The notes under the pieces: model-generated
What the model was told of the DNA's origin: nothing
Seen by the model: the letters and a program-made list of their open reading frames with translations, nothing else
The model's database searches: none
Source of the DNA: Lentisalinibacter sp035655155
GTDB taxonomy: Bacteria; Pseudomonadota; Gammaproteobacteria; Steroidobacterales; Woeseiaceae
Direction: 5' to 3'
Assembly: GCA_035655155.1 (NCBI GenBank)
Contig: DASRVH010000050.1
Location: 1-64,000 of the forward strand
DNA: 64,000 nt
Program-made: the position numbers and the translations under genes
In this document: one piece after another, positions 33,152-41,450 of the stretch
How the letters are laid out: each line of letters starts with the position of its first letter
How positions within the stretch are numbered: the stretch's first letter is position 1

Positions 33152-34162
33152 TCAGGCGGCTACCGGATAGCCGTCGGGGCAACCGCCCCGCAGCGGCAGC
33201 TCGATCTCCTCGAACAGTGCGTCCACCGCGTTCTGGTCCGGCGCGGCGAGGCAGCGGTCCACCAGCCCTCCGCTCAGGTGCGGGGCGAACAGCAGCATGA
33301 ACTCCCGCATGTAGCGCTTGAGCACGGTGTCCCGGCGGAAGCCGATCCAGGTGGTGCTGCGCGGGAACAGGCCGGCCGCATCGATGGCGACCAGGTCCGC
33401 CCGGTCCGCGCAATCGTGGGCCATGGCGGCCACGATGCCGACCCCCATGCCCATACGCACATAGGTCTTGATCACGTCCGCGTCCCGGGCGGTGAAGACC
33501 ACGTCGGGCTCCAGCCCCTCGGCGGCGAAGGCGCGCTTCAGGGAGGATTCGCCGCTGAAGCTGAAGACGTAGGTGACCAGCGGATAACGGGCGAGGTCGC
33601 GAATGCCCGGCTTGCCGCCCCGCCGCGCCAGCTCGTGGTCCCGGGGGACGAGTATCGTGCGGTCCCAGCGATAGCAGGGCAGGCAGACAAGGTCGGCGAA
33701 CAGGTCTTCCCCGCCGGTGGCGATGGCGAAGTCGATATTGCGGGCCTGCACCATGTCCGCGATCTGCTCGGAGGTACCCTGGTGCAGTTCGAGGCTCACG
33801 TTCGGGTAACGCTCCCGGAACCGCCGGATCACCTCCGGCAGGACGTAGCGTGCCTGGGTGTGGGTGGTGCCGATGGCCAGCGTGCCCTCGGTCTCCCGGT
33901 GGGCATTGGCCGCCACGGTGCGGATGTTCTCCACCTCCTGCATGATGCTCCGGGCGCGGACCACCACCTCCTGGCCCGCGGCGGTGAGCCCGGCGAGGCT
34001 CTTGCCCTTGCGCACGAACAGCGCGAGCCCCAGCTCCTCTTCGAGCTGGCGGATCTGCTTGCTGACGCCGGGCTGGGAGGTATGCAGCCGTTCCGACGCC
34101 GCCGTGATGTTCAGGCCGTTGTCGACGATGGCCAGCAGGTATCTCAGCTGCTGCAGTTTCAT
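33152..34162 (-). CDS. cysB: CysB-like LysR regulator of sulfur assimilation
   Basis: The 336-residue LysR protein matches CysB: MKLQQLRYLLAIVDNGLNIT at the start, HTSQPGVSKQIRQLEEELG as the recognition helix, and the TTHTQARYVLP segment of the effector domain that binds N-acetylserine. CysB activates cysteine and sulfate-assimilation genes. It is divergent from a cysteine synthase gene, which supports the call. It is slightly longer than E. coli CysB because of the C-terminal extension. A TATATA -10 is seen about 30 nt upstream, so unlike its neighbours it has a leader. Confidence 0.93.
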   Translation of the reverse strand: MKLQQLRYLLAIVDNGLNITAASERLHTSQPGVSKQIRQLEEELGLALFVRKGKSLAGLTAAGQEVVVRARSIMQEVENIRTVAANAHRETEGTLAIGTTHTQARYVLPEVIRRFRERYPNVSLELHQGTSEQIADMVQARNIDFAIATGGEDLFADLVCLPCYRWDRTILVPRDHELARRGGKPGIRDLARYPLVTYVFSFSGESSLKRAFAAEGLEPDVVFTARDADVIKTYVRMGMGVGIVAAMAHDCADRADLVAIDAAGLFPRSTTWIGFRRDTVLKRYMREFMLLFAPHLSGGLVDRCLAAPDQNAVDALFEEIELPLRGGCPDGYPVAA

Positions 34163-34290
34163 GGTTCGGTCCGCTTCCGTTTTCCGTACTCTATATAACG
34201 ACCGGGCATAAGCGAAGAAAATTTCATTATTTTTGGCGACTTGCTCCCGCCCGGTATAGTCTCGGGCCTTATTCTCAACCGGATGCGACG
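34163..34290. promoter_or_regulatory. Divergent cysB / cysteine synthase control region
   Basis: The plus strand has TTTGGC (34232-34237)-N17-TATAGT (34255-34260) for the synthase. The minus strand has TATATA near 34193 for cysB. Between them lies an AT-rich stretch (34207-34236) that stands out in this GC-rich region and is the probable CysB-binding site. Confidence 0.5.
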
Positions 34291-35247
34291 ATGATCTACG
34301 ACAGCATACTCGACACCATCGGCGACACGCCGGTCGTGCGTCTGCACCGCACGGGTCCCGGTCACGTGACGCTCTACGTGAAGGTGGAATCCTTCAACCC
34401 CATGGCTTCGGTGAAGGACCGGCTGGCTTACGCCGTCATCATCGACGCCGAGCAGCGCGGCGTGCTGAAGCCCGGCCAGACCGTGGTAGAAGCCACGTCG
34501 GGCAATACGGGCATCGCGCTGGCGATGGTGTGCGCCGCCAGGGGCTATCCCTTCGTGGCCACCATGGCCGAGAGCTTCTCCGTGGAGCGGCGCAAGATCA
34601 TGCGCGCGCTGGGGGCGAAGGTCATCCTCACCCCGGCGTCGGAGAAGGGCACCGGCATGGTACGCCGCGCCGAGGAACTGGCCGAGGAGCGGGGCTGGTT
34701 CCTGGCCCGCCAGTTCCAGAACCCGGCCAACCCGGCCTTCCACCGCAGCACCACCGGCCCGGAGATTCTCCGCGATTTCGCCGCCCGCCGGCTCGACTAC
34801 TGGGTGACCGGCTACGGCACCGGCGGCACGATGACCGGCGCCGGCGAGGTGCTGAAGGCCGCGCGCCCGGATCTGCGCATCGTGGCCACCGAGCCCGAGG
34901 CCGCGCAGCTGCTGGCCGGCAAGGAGTGGCATCCGCACAAGATCCAGGGCTGGACCCCGGATTTCCTGCCCGACGTGCTGAACAGAGAGATCTACGACGA
35001 TCTCATCCCGATCGACGACGATACCGCCGCGAAGACGTCACGGGAGCTAGCCGCGAACGAGGGCATCTTCACCGGCGTCTCCGGCGGCGCCACGCTGGCG
35101 GCGGCCCTGAAGGCCGCGGAATCCGCGCCGGAGGGCTCGGTGCTGCTGGCGATGTTGCCCGACACCGGCGAGCGCTATCTCAGCACCTTCCTGTTCGAGG
35201 ACATCACCGAGGGTTCCGACGACGAGTGGCTGGCCGGCCTGCCCTGA
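34291..35247 (+). CDS. Cysteine synthase (O-acetylserine sulfhydrylase)
   Basis: The 318-residue PLP enzyme makes cysteine from O-acetylserine and sulfide. The PLP lysine is Lys42 in NPMASVKDR, the substrate loop is TSGNTGIALA, and GTGGT binds the phosphate. The segment HKIQGWTPDFLP resembles CysK; the short opening fits CysM equally, so I leave the symbol blank. It is divergent from cysB and probably its target. A better ribosome site than CCGGAT was not found; the ATG at 34291 starts the conserved N-terminus. Confidence 0.93.
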   Translation: MIYDSILDTIGDTPVVRLHRTGPGHVTLYVKVESFNPMASVKDRLAYAVIIDAEQRGVLKPGQTVVEATSGNTGIALAMVCAARGYPFVATMAESFSVERRKIMRALGAKVILTPASEKGTGMVRRAEELAEERGWFLARQFQNPANPAFHRSTTGPEILRDFAARRLDYWVTGYGTGGTMTGAGEVLKAARPDLRIVATEPEAAQLLAGKEWHPHKIQGWTPDFLPDVLNREIYDDLIPIDDDTAAKTSRELAANEGIFTGVSGGATLAAALKAAESAPEGSVLLAMLPDTGERYLSTFLFEDITEGSDDEWLAGLP

Positions 35248-35393
35248 CGCCTCGGACTTGAAGCCGCGTACCTGAGCCGCGGCCGCGGGGCGGCGCCCGG
35301 CCCGCCGGGCACGGCTCGACGGCCGGGTGCTTACCGGTCCGGCAGCGCTGCGACGGGCATCACAGACAGCCGCTACCTGATTCCGCACCATTC

Positions 35394-35432
35394 ATGGTCG
35401 GGGCGGACCATGACCGGGCATGCCGGCATGCC
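35394..35432. promoter_or_regulatory. Two palindromes ahead of the GGDEF-EAL gene
   Basis: ATGGTC-N6-GACCAT (35394-35411) and the perfect 16-bp palindrome GGCATGCCGGCATGCC (35417-35432), which is also a direct repeat of GGCATGCC, lie 20-60 nt before the start at 35453. They may be operator sites or a GC-rich accident. Confidence 0.35.
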
Positions 35433-35452
35433 GCCGTACGCATGGAACGCGG

Positions 35453-37639
35453 ATGGAAAGAACCGGGACAACCTCTGCGGGCGTCGATGTCCGCGCGGTC
35501 GGCGAAGCGCTGACGGCCTTGCTGCCGGACGCGTGCCGTATCGATTTCTACGGCGACGGCGGCCAGTTCGTCTGGAGCAGCGCCGGCGGACCGGACCGGC
35601 AGGTGACGAGCGCGCTTCTGGCGCTGCCCCCGGAGCTGTTCTATGCGGCCTCGACGCCTGCCGAGCCCCGCAGGCTGACACTGCCCGACGGCGACGCCCT
35701 GCACGCATTCCCGCTGGAGGATAGCGCCGGCCGACGCGCCGGCGTACTCGCCTGCCGCTGGCATGATGACGGTATGGACGATTGCGAGCCGGCCGCCGTC
35801 GTCGCCCGGGCTCTGCCCCTGTTGGCCGGGCTGCTACCCGAGCGCCCGGCCGGGAGCCAGCCCGACGTCGCCGGCGCCCACGCCGAACTGGATCTGCTCT
35901 ACGAACTGGAGCAACAGCTGGAGGAGGCACCCCACGGCCAGGCGCAGCTCGCCGGCCTCGTGCGGGCCTGCGGCCGTCATCTCGGCGTGGGCTACAGCGT
36001 CCTGATCCTGCCGTCGAAGCAGATCCGCATCGGCGCCACCCATCGCAGCTGGAAGGGCGCCGACCGGCGGGCGCTGGACGAGGTGATCGTCGGGCGCTTC
36101 CTGCCGCGGCTGAGCCGCCGCCGCACCCCAAGCGTGCTGGACATCGCGACGGTGCCCGAGGGCGTCAGCCAGGCCGGTGACGGCTATCAGCTGCTCCTCT
36201 GCCCCGTGCGCGAGCGCGGCGGTCGGGTGAGCGGCGTCTTCGCACTGGCCGGCCGCACCGGCGGCAGCGGCTTCGGCGAGCGTGAGCGGCGTTTCGCGAG
36301 CCTGGTCGCCAGACGCGCCGAACGGGTCATGGAGAGCTATTACGACGGGCTCACCGGCCTCGTGAACCGGGTCGGCTTCGAGGCGCACCTGCGCGAGAGC
36401 TACCGGGAACTCGCGACGGACGAAGACAATCACGCACTGGTGATCTTCGACCTGGATAAGCTCCAGCTGGTCAACGACAGTTTCGGCCACGACGCCGGGG
36501 ACGACATCCTGCGGCGTTTCGCCGCGGAGCTGCAGCAGGCCGTCCCCGCTGACGGTGTCGCGACCCGTCTCTCGGGCGACAATTTCGGCGTCCTGCTGCA
36601 CCACTGCGACGTCGAGCGGGCGGCGGCCTTTGCCGAGGACGTGCGTCGTCGCGCCCGCCGGCTCTCCTACCTGCGCGGCGACAAGGCCGTCACCCTCACG
36701 GTAAGCGCCGGCGTTGCGGCCTGGCGTCGGGAGTCCGGCGGCGCCGCCGCCGCCCTGGTGGCGCCGAAGGTGGCCTGCACGGCGGCCAAGGAACACGGCC
36801 GCGACCGGGTAGAGGTCTACGACCAGGACGACCGCAGCATCATCCGGCGGGCCGACGACATCCGCATCGTGGCGCATCTGCAGAACGCCCTCGACCGTGA
36901 CGAGTTCGAGCTCGTCGCCCAGCCCATCGCGCCGCTGAACGGCGGCGGCTTCGCCTATCACGAAGTGTTGCTGCGGATGCACGGCGAGGACGGCGAGTGG
37001 CTCGCGCCGGAGCAGTTCCTGTCTGCCGCCGAGCGCTACCAGCTAATGCCTCGGCTCGACCGCTGGGTGGTCGGCCGCGCCCTGGATCAGGTGGCCGCCG
37101 CGCCCGCGGGTGCGCGCCACGTCTTCGCCATCAACCTGTCCGGCCAGTCGCTGGGGGACGACGAGTTCCTCGGCTACGTTCGCGAGCGGGTGGAGGCGAG
37201 CGGCGTGCCGCCCGCCGCGCTCTGCTTCGAGATCACCGAGACGGCGGCGGTGGCGAACATGGACCGTGCCGCCGCGTTCATCGCCACCATGCGCGAACTC
37301 GGCTGCCGCTTCTCGCTGGACGATTTCGGCGCGGGCCTAAGCTCTTTCGCCTACCTGAAGGACTTCGACGTGGACACGCTGAAGATCGACGGCAGTTTCG
37401 TCCGCGACGTCACCGCCAACCGGGTCTCGGAAGCGATGATCGCGGCCATCACCCAGGTGGCCCGGGTGATGGGGCTCGCCACGGTGGCGGAATACGTCAC
37501 CAGCGAGTCCGTCCGGCGCAAGGTACGCGAGCTGGGCGTCGACTACGCGCAGGGTTATCACATCGGCGAACCGATGCCGCTGGCCGACGTCGTGGCCGGC
37601 CTGGCAGACGCGGAGCGGGTGGCGGCCGCCGCGACCTGA
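35453..37639 (+). CDS. GGDEF-EAL protein with degenerate GGDEF site
   Basis: The 728-residue protein has an N-terminal region without a membrane segment, a GAF-like stretch (about residues 150-290), a GGDEF domain (about 295-440) and an EAL domain (about 470-715). The GGDEF loop reads SGDNF (374-378), so cyclase activity is unlikely and it may act as a GTP or c-di-GMP binding module. The EAL motif is EVLLRM (Glu504) and DDFGAG (623-628) is intact, so phosphodiesterase activity is plausible. The start at 35453 is chosen by weak evidence (GGAACGCGG); an in-frame Met exists 11 codons upstream. Confidence 0.9.
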   Translation: MERTGTTSAGVDVRAVGEALTALLPDACRIDFYGDGGQFVWSSAGGPDRQVTSALLALPPELFYAASTPAEPRRLTLPDGDALHAFPLEDSAGRRAGVLACRWHDDGMDDCEPAAVVARALPLLAGLLPERPAGSQPDVAGAHAELDLLYELEQQLEEAPHGQAQLAGLVRACGRHLGVGYSVLILPSKQIRIGATHRSWKGADRRALDEVIVGRFLPRLSRRRTPSVLDIATVPEGVSQAGDGYQLLLCPVRERGGRVSGVFALAGRTGGSGFGERERRFASLVARRAERVMESYYDGLTGLVNRVGFEAHLRESYRELATDEDNHALVIFDLDKLQLVNDSFGHDAGDDILRRFAAELQQAVPADGVATRLSGDNFGVLLHHCDVERAAAFAEDVRRRARRLSYLRGDKAVTLTVSAGVAAWRRESGGAAAALVAPKVACTAAKEHGRDRVEVYDQDDRSIIRRADDIRIVAHLQNALDRDEFELVAQPIAPLNGGGFAYHEVLLRMHGEDGEWLAPEQFLSAAERYQLMPRLDRWVVGRALDQVAAAPAGARHVFAINLSGQSLGDDEFLGYVRERVEASGVPPAALCFEITETAAVANMDRAAAFIATMRELGCRFSLDDFGAGLSSFAYLKDFDVDTLKIDGSFVRDVTANRVSEAMIAAITQVARVMGLATVAEYVTSESVRRKVRELGVDYAQGYHIGEPMPLADVVAGLADAERVAAAAT

Positions 37640-37655
37640 GCGGACGGCAAGCGCG

Positions 37656-38123
37656 TCAGAATACGCCGGCTTCCAGCCCGGCGGCGACGGTCGTCCCCAG
37701 TTCCTCGCATTCGGTCAGGCGCGCCTCGTCGAACTCCCCGGCGACGACCAGCGGCGGCTGAATCTCCTTCAGCGCCAGTCCGGCGACGATGCGCTGCACG
37801 CTGGTCACGGCACCCGTGCCGTCGTTGCCGGCGCGCACGAACAGCGCATACGGCTTGCCCTCCACCTTCTCGAGGCAGGGATAGTAGACCCGGTCCAGGA
37901 AGAACTTCAGCCCGCCGCTCATGTAGCCGAAATTCTCCGGCGTGCCGAGAATGAGCGCATCGCTCCAGAGCACGTCGTCGGCCTCGGCCTCGAGCGCGCC
38001 GAGCACGCGCACGGTGACGCCGTCCACATCCTCGTGGCGGGCGCCGCGGATGACGGCCTCGGCCATGCGCTCGGTGGTGCCCGACTGGGAGTGGTAGACG
38101 ATCAGCAGGTGTTTGTCCGTCAT
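37656..38123 (-). CDS. Flavodoxin-family NAD(P)H oxidoreductase
   Basis: The 155-residue protein has the FMN-binding loop SQSGTTERMAEAV at residues 13-25 and the second flavin loop TPENFGYMSGGLKFFLD near 62-78, matching short WrbA/flavodoxin-like reductases. It probably reduces quinones or serves in electron transfer. It ends the minus-strand unit convergent with the GGDEF-EAL gene. Its ATG has no Shine-Dalgarno; TTGCAG-N17-GACCAT-N6 leads directly to it, mirrored by the divergent glnE promoter. Confidence 0.9.
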   Translation of the reverse strand: MTDKHLLIVYHSQSGTTERMAEAVIRGARHEDVDGVTVRVLGALEAEADDVLWSDALILGTPENFGYMSGGLKFFLDRVYYPCLEKVEGKPYALFVRAGNDGTGAVTSVQRIVAGLALKEIQPPLVVAGEFDEARLTECEELGTTVAAGLEAGVF

Positions 38124-38187
38124 GGCTGCATGGTCGGCCAGCGCCGCGGCCGCTGCAACCGCCTGCGGCTCGGGCTACACTGCCGGC
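38124..38187. promoter_or_regulatory. Symmetric divergent leaderless promoters sharing one -35
   Basis: The whole 64-nt gap is accounted for. From the left: 6 nt, -10 for the flavodoxin (GACCAT on the minus strand, 38129-38134), 17 nt, hexamer 38152-38158 region (CTGCAA on plus at 38153-38158, TTGCAG on minus), 17 nt, -10 TACACT (38176-38181), 6 nt, then the glnE ATG. The centre hexamer serves both directions. The glnE start itself sits in the palindrome GCCGGCATGCCGGC. Confidence 0.55.
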
Positions 38188-41091
38188 ATGCCGGCGGACG
38201 CGCTTATCGGGACACTGTCATCCACCATGGAGGCCGATCTGCCGGGGCCGCTGGCGGACGACCTCAGCGGGTTCCTGCAGTCGCTGGATGCGCCGTTCGA
38301 CGATGTCGCGGCCGCCCTCGAGGCAGCGGGCAGCCAGGCCGTCGCCGCGCGGGTGCTGGCGGCCAGCGAGTTCGTCCGCCAGACGCTGCGCGCCGACCCG
38401 GCAGAGTTCGCCGGACTGATCGCCGGCGGCGATCTGGAGCGCCCGCGGCAGCCCGGAGAGATCGCCGCCGCAGTCGCCCGTGCCGTTGACGCCGGCGAGG
38501 CGGACGGTCCGGCGCGCCGGCTGCGGCGGCTGCGCCGAAGCGAGATGGCGCGCATCGCCTGGCGCGACCTGGCCGGTCTTGCCACCCTGGACGAGACCCT
38601 GCACGAGCTGAGCGACCTGGCCGATGCCGCGGTCATCGCCGCTATCCGCCATGCCGGCGAGGCGCTGTCGGAGCGCCACGGGGTGGTGCGCGATGCCGCC
38701 GGCGACCCGGTGTCCCTGATCGCCATGGCCATGGGCAAGCTGGGCGGCCGGGAACTCAATTTCTCCTCGGACATCGATCTCATCTTCGTCTACCCGGATG
38801 CGGAGGAGAGCGACGGGCCCAGGCCGCTGTCGGCGCCGGAGTATTTCGGCCGCATGGTGCGCCGGGTGGTCGCGCTGCTGGGCGAGGTGACCGCCGACGG
38901 CTTCGTCTTCCGCGTCGACATCCGGCTGCGGCCGTTCGGCGACAGCGGCCCGCCGGTGGTGAGTTTCTCCGCCATGGAGAATTATCTGCTGCAGCACGGG
39001 CGCGATTGGGAGCGCTACGCCTACGTGAAGGCGAGACCGCTCTCGGACGAGGCCGGCATGGCCGCCTGGGGCGAGCTCGAGGCCAATGTGCTGACGCCGT
39101 TCGTCTACCGCCGTTACCTGGACTACGGCGTCTTCGAGTCGCTGCGCTCCATGAAGGCGATGATCCGTGCCGAGGTCGAGCGGCGCGAGATGCATGCCAA
39201 CGTGAAGCTCGGCCCCGGCGGCATCCGGGAGATCGAGTTCATCGCGCAGTCCTGGCAGCTGGTGCGCGGCGGCAGCGACCAGGCGCTGCAGAGCCGGGAA
39301 CTGCGTGCCGCGCTCACGGCGCTGGCCGAGCGGCGGTACCTGCCGGCGGAGAGCGCCTGGGAACTGCTCGACGCCTATCGCTTCCTGCGCCGGCTGGAGA
39401 ACCGGCTGCAGGAGATCCGGGACCGCCAGACCCACGATCTGCCGGCGGGCGAGCTGGACCGGGCGCGGCTGGCCCTGGTCATGGATCATCCCGACTGGCA
39501 GAGCCTCGCCGAAGCGACGCAGCGGGTGCGCGCCGTCGTCGGCGGGCACTTCGAGGAGACCGTGTTCCGCGCCGGCGAGGATGTGCGGGCCGAGCGGCCG
39601 GCGCTGCAGGCGCTGTGGGAATCGGCCGACGCCGAGGGGCTGGAGGAACGCGTGGCAGCGGCGGGCTACGCGCAGGCGGAGGCGTTCGCGCGGGTGCTGG
39701 GCCGCCTGCGCGCGGACATCGAGACCCGCCGGCTGGACGAGATCTCCCGCCAGCGCCTCGACGAACTCATGCCGCCGCTGCTGGAACGGCTGCGGGACCT
39801 GGACCAGCCGGACGTCGCCCTGCACCGGCTGACGGGGATCCTGGGCGCCGTGCTCCGGCGCAGCGCCTACCTGGCCCTGCTGCTGGAGAACCGGCAGGCG
39901 CTGGAGCGGCTGGTGGAGCTGGTCTCGAAGAGCGCCTACCTGGCGACGGAGCTCGCCGCGCACCCGCTGCTGATGGACGAACTCATCGATCCGCGGATCG
40001 CGGACCGGGAACCCGGCGCGGCGGACCTGCGGGTGGAATACGAAACCCGGCTGTCCGCGGTGGGCGCCGACGATTCGGAGGCCGCGGTGGAGGAGCTGGC
40101 GCGCTTCCAGCGGGCGACCACCTTCCGCGTCGCCGTGGCGGATTTCAGCGGCCGCCTCCCCATCATGAAGGTCAGCGACCGGCTCACGGAGATCGCGGAG
40201 ATGGTGGTGGCCAGCGCCCTGTCGCTGGCCTGGAAAGACCTGGTGGCCCGCCACGGCCGGCCCTGGTGCACGGTGGGCGGCGTGCGCCGGCGCGCCGGCT
40301 TCGCGGTGGTGGGCTACGGCAAGCTCGGCGGCATCGAGCTCGGCTACGGCTCGGATCTGGACCTGGTGTTCGTGCACGACTCGGCCGGCGATGACCAGGA
40401 AACCGACGGCGACAAGTGCGTGGACAACGCGGTGTTCTTCGGCCGGCTGGCGCGGCGGCTGGTGCATGTCCTCACGGTGCAGACGGTTTCCGGTGCGCTG
40501 TACGAGGTGGACACGCGGCTGCGTCCCAGCGGCCGCTCGGGTCTGCTGGTGAGTTCCGTCGACGCCCTCGAGCGCTACCAGCGCGAGGATGCCTGGACCT
40601 GGGAGCACCAGGCGCTGCTGCGCACCCGCGCCGTGGCCGGCGATGCGCGCGTGCGGCGTTCCTTCGAGAGCCTGCGGGTGGACATACTGCAGAACGCCGT
40701 GCGCAGGGACACGCTGCGGGACGAGGTCATCGGCATGCGCGAGCGCATGTGGCGGGAGCTGTCCTCGGCGGAGTCGGGGACCTTCGATATCAAGCGGGAT
40801 CCCGGCGGCGTCGGCGACATCGAGTTCATCGTCCAGTACCTGGTGCTGGCCCACGCCGACCGCCACCGCTCCCTGCTGCACTACACCGACAACATCCGCC
40901 AGCTGGGCGTGCTGGCCACCTGCGGCATCCTCGACGGCGCCACGGCGCTGGAGCTGCAGGACATTTACCGGACCTACCGCCGCCGCCTCCATCATCTGGC
41001 TCTGGACCACCAGGACTCGACCGTGCCGGCCGACGCGTTCGCCGCCGAGGCCGACGCCGTGCGGCGGATCTGGCGGCAGACCTTCGGCTGA
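38188..41091 (+). CDS. glnE: Glutamine synthetase adenylyltransferase/adenylyl-removing enzyme
   Basis: The 967-residue bifunctional enzyme adenylylates and de-adenylylates glutamine synthetase in response to nitrogen status. Two nucleotidyltransferase domains are visible: the N-terminal one with GKLGGRELNFSSDIDLIFVY and the C-terminal one with GYGKLGGIELGYGSDLDLVF, each with a helical GlnD PII-uridylyltransferase-type region. Length is that of the family. Start at 38188: the frame is open for 25 codons more, but the -10 box lies there and no Shine-Dalgarno exists. It leads into a CHCC zinc protein and LPS genes; ilvE, which often follows glnE in gammaproteobacteria, is missing. Confidence 0.96.
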   Translation: MPADALIGTLSSTMEADLPGPLADDLSGFLQSLDAPFDDVAAALEAAGSQAVAARVLAASEFVRQTLRADPAEFAGLIAGGDLERPRQPGEIAAAVARAVDAGEADGPARRLRRLRRSEMARIAWRDLAGLATLDETLHELSDLADAAVIAAIRHAGEALSERHGVVRDAAGDPVSLIAMAMGKLGGRELNFSSDIDLIFVYPDAEESDGPRPLSAPEYFGRMVRRVVALLGEVTADGFVFRVDIRLRPFGDSGPPVVSFSAMENYLLQHGRDWERYAYVKARPLSDEAGMAAWGELEANVLTPFVYRRYLDYGVFESLRSMKAMIRAEVERREMHANVKLGPGGIREIEFIAQSWQLVRGGSDQALQSRELRAALTALAERRYLPAESAWELLDAYRFLRRLENRLQEIRDRQTHDLPAGELDRARLALVMDHPDWQSLAEATQRVRAVVGGHFEETVFRAGEDVRAERPALQALWESADAEGLEERVAAAGYAQAEAFARVLGRLRADIETRRLDEISRQRLDELMPPLLERLRDLDQPDVALHRLTGILGAVLRRSAYLALLLENRQALERLVELVSKSAYLATELAAHPLLMDELIDPRIADREPGAADLRVEYETRLSAVGADDSEAAVEELARFQRATTFRVAVADFSGRLPIMKVSDRLTEIAEMVVASALSLAWKDLVARHGRPWCTVGGVRRRAGFAVVGYGKLGGIELGYGSDLDLVFVHDSAGDDQETDGDKCVDNAVFFGRLARRLVHVLTVQTVSGALYEVDTRLRPSGRSGLLVSSVDALERYQREDAWTWEHQALLRTRAVAGDARVRRSFESLRVDILQNAVRRDTLRDEVIGMRERMWRELSSAESGTFDIKRDPGGVGDIEFIVQYLVLAHADRHRSLLHYTDNIRQLGVLATCGILDGATALELQDIYRTYRRRLHHLALDHQDSTVPADAFAAEADAVRRIWRQTFG

Positions 41092-41156
41092 GGCGGTTGC
41101 TATACTTACGCGGATTTCCGGCCGATGCCTGCAGGGGCTCAGAGAGGGAAACAGCG

Positions 41157-41423
41157 ATGAGAAGATCCGGCACCGTCGATCAGGAACTGATCCGGCCGAA
41201 CGCCGAACACCGCTACGAGGTGACCAGGGCCGACCTGCCGCTGTCCTGCCCCATGCCGGGCATGTATCTGTGGAATTCCCATCCCAAGGTCTATCTGCCG
41301 GTGGAGCAGACCGGCGAGGCCAAGTGCGCCTACTGCGGCGCCGAGTACTACCTGCGCGATGCGGCCAACGAAGACGAGGCAGCCGATGAGGCCGACGAAA
41401 ACGATGAAGCCGAGCAGGCCTGA
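41157..41423 (+). CDS. CHCC zinc-finger protein
   Basis: The 88-residue protein has a zinc site of one Cys (31), one His (42) and CxxC (57, 60) spaced as in the zf-CHCC/NDUFS6-like family, within SHPKVYLPVEQTGEAKCAYC. The C-terminus is acidic. In many proteobacteria this gene follows glnE/ilvE, as here. Its function outside complex I assembly is unclear. GAGAGGGAA precedes the ATG. A TATACT element at 41101 may be a separate promoter giving a leader of about 45 nt. Confidence 0.88.
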   Translation: MRRSGTVDQELIRPNAEHRYEVTRADLPLSCPMPGMYLWNSHPKVYLPVEQTGEAKCAYCGAEYYLRDAANEDEAADEADENDEAEQA

Positions 41424-41450
41424 GCAGGGCCGGGCCGGGGAGGTGCATCC

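Noticed and set aside
38218..41448. A very long open frame antisense to glnE
   Set aside because: It is a by-product of GC-rich codon bias; the amino acids have no family pattern and the sense strand encodes complete GlnE.
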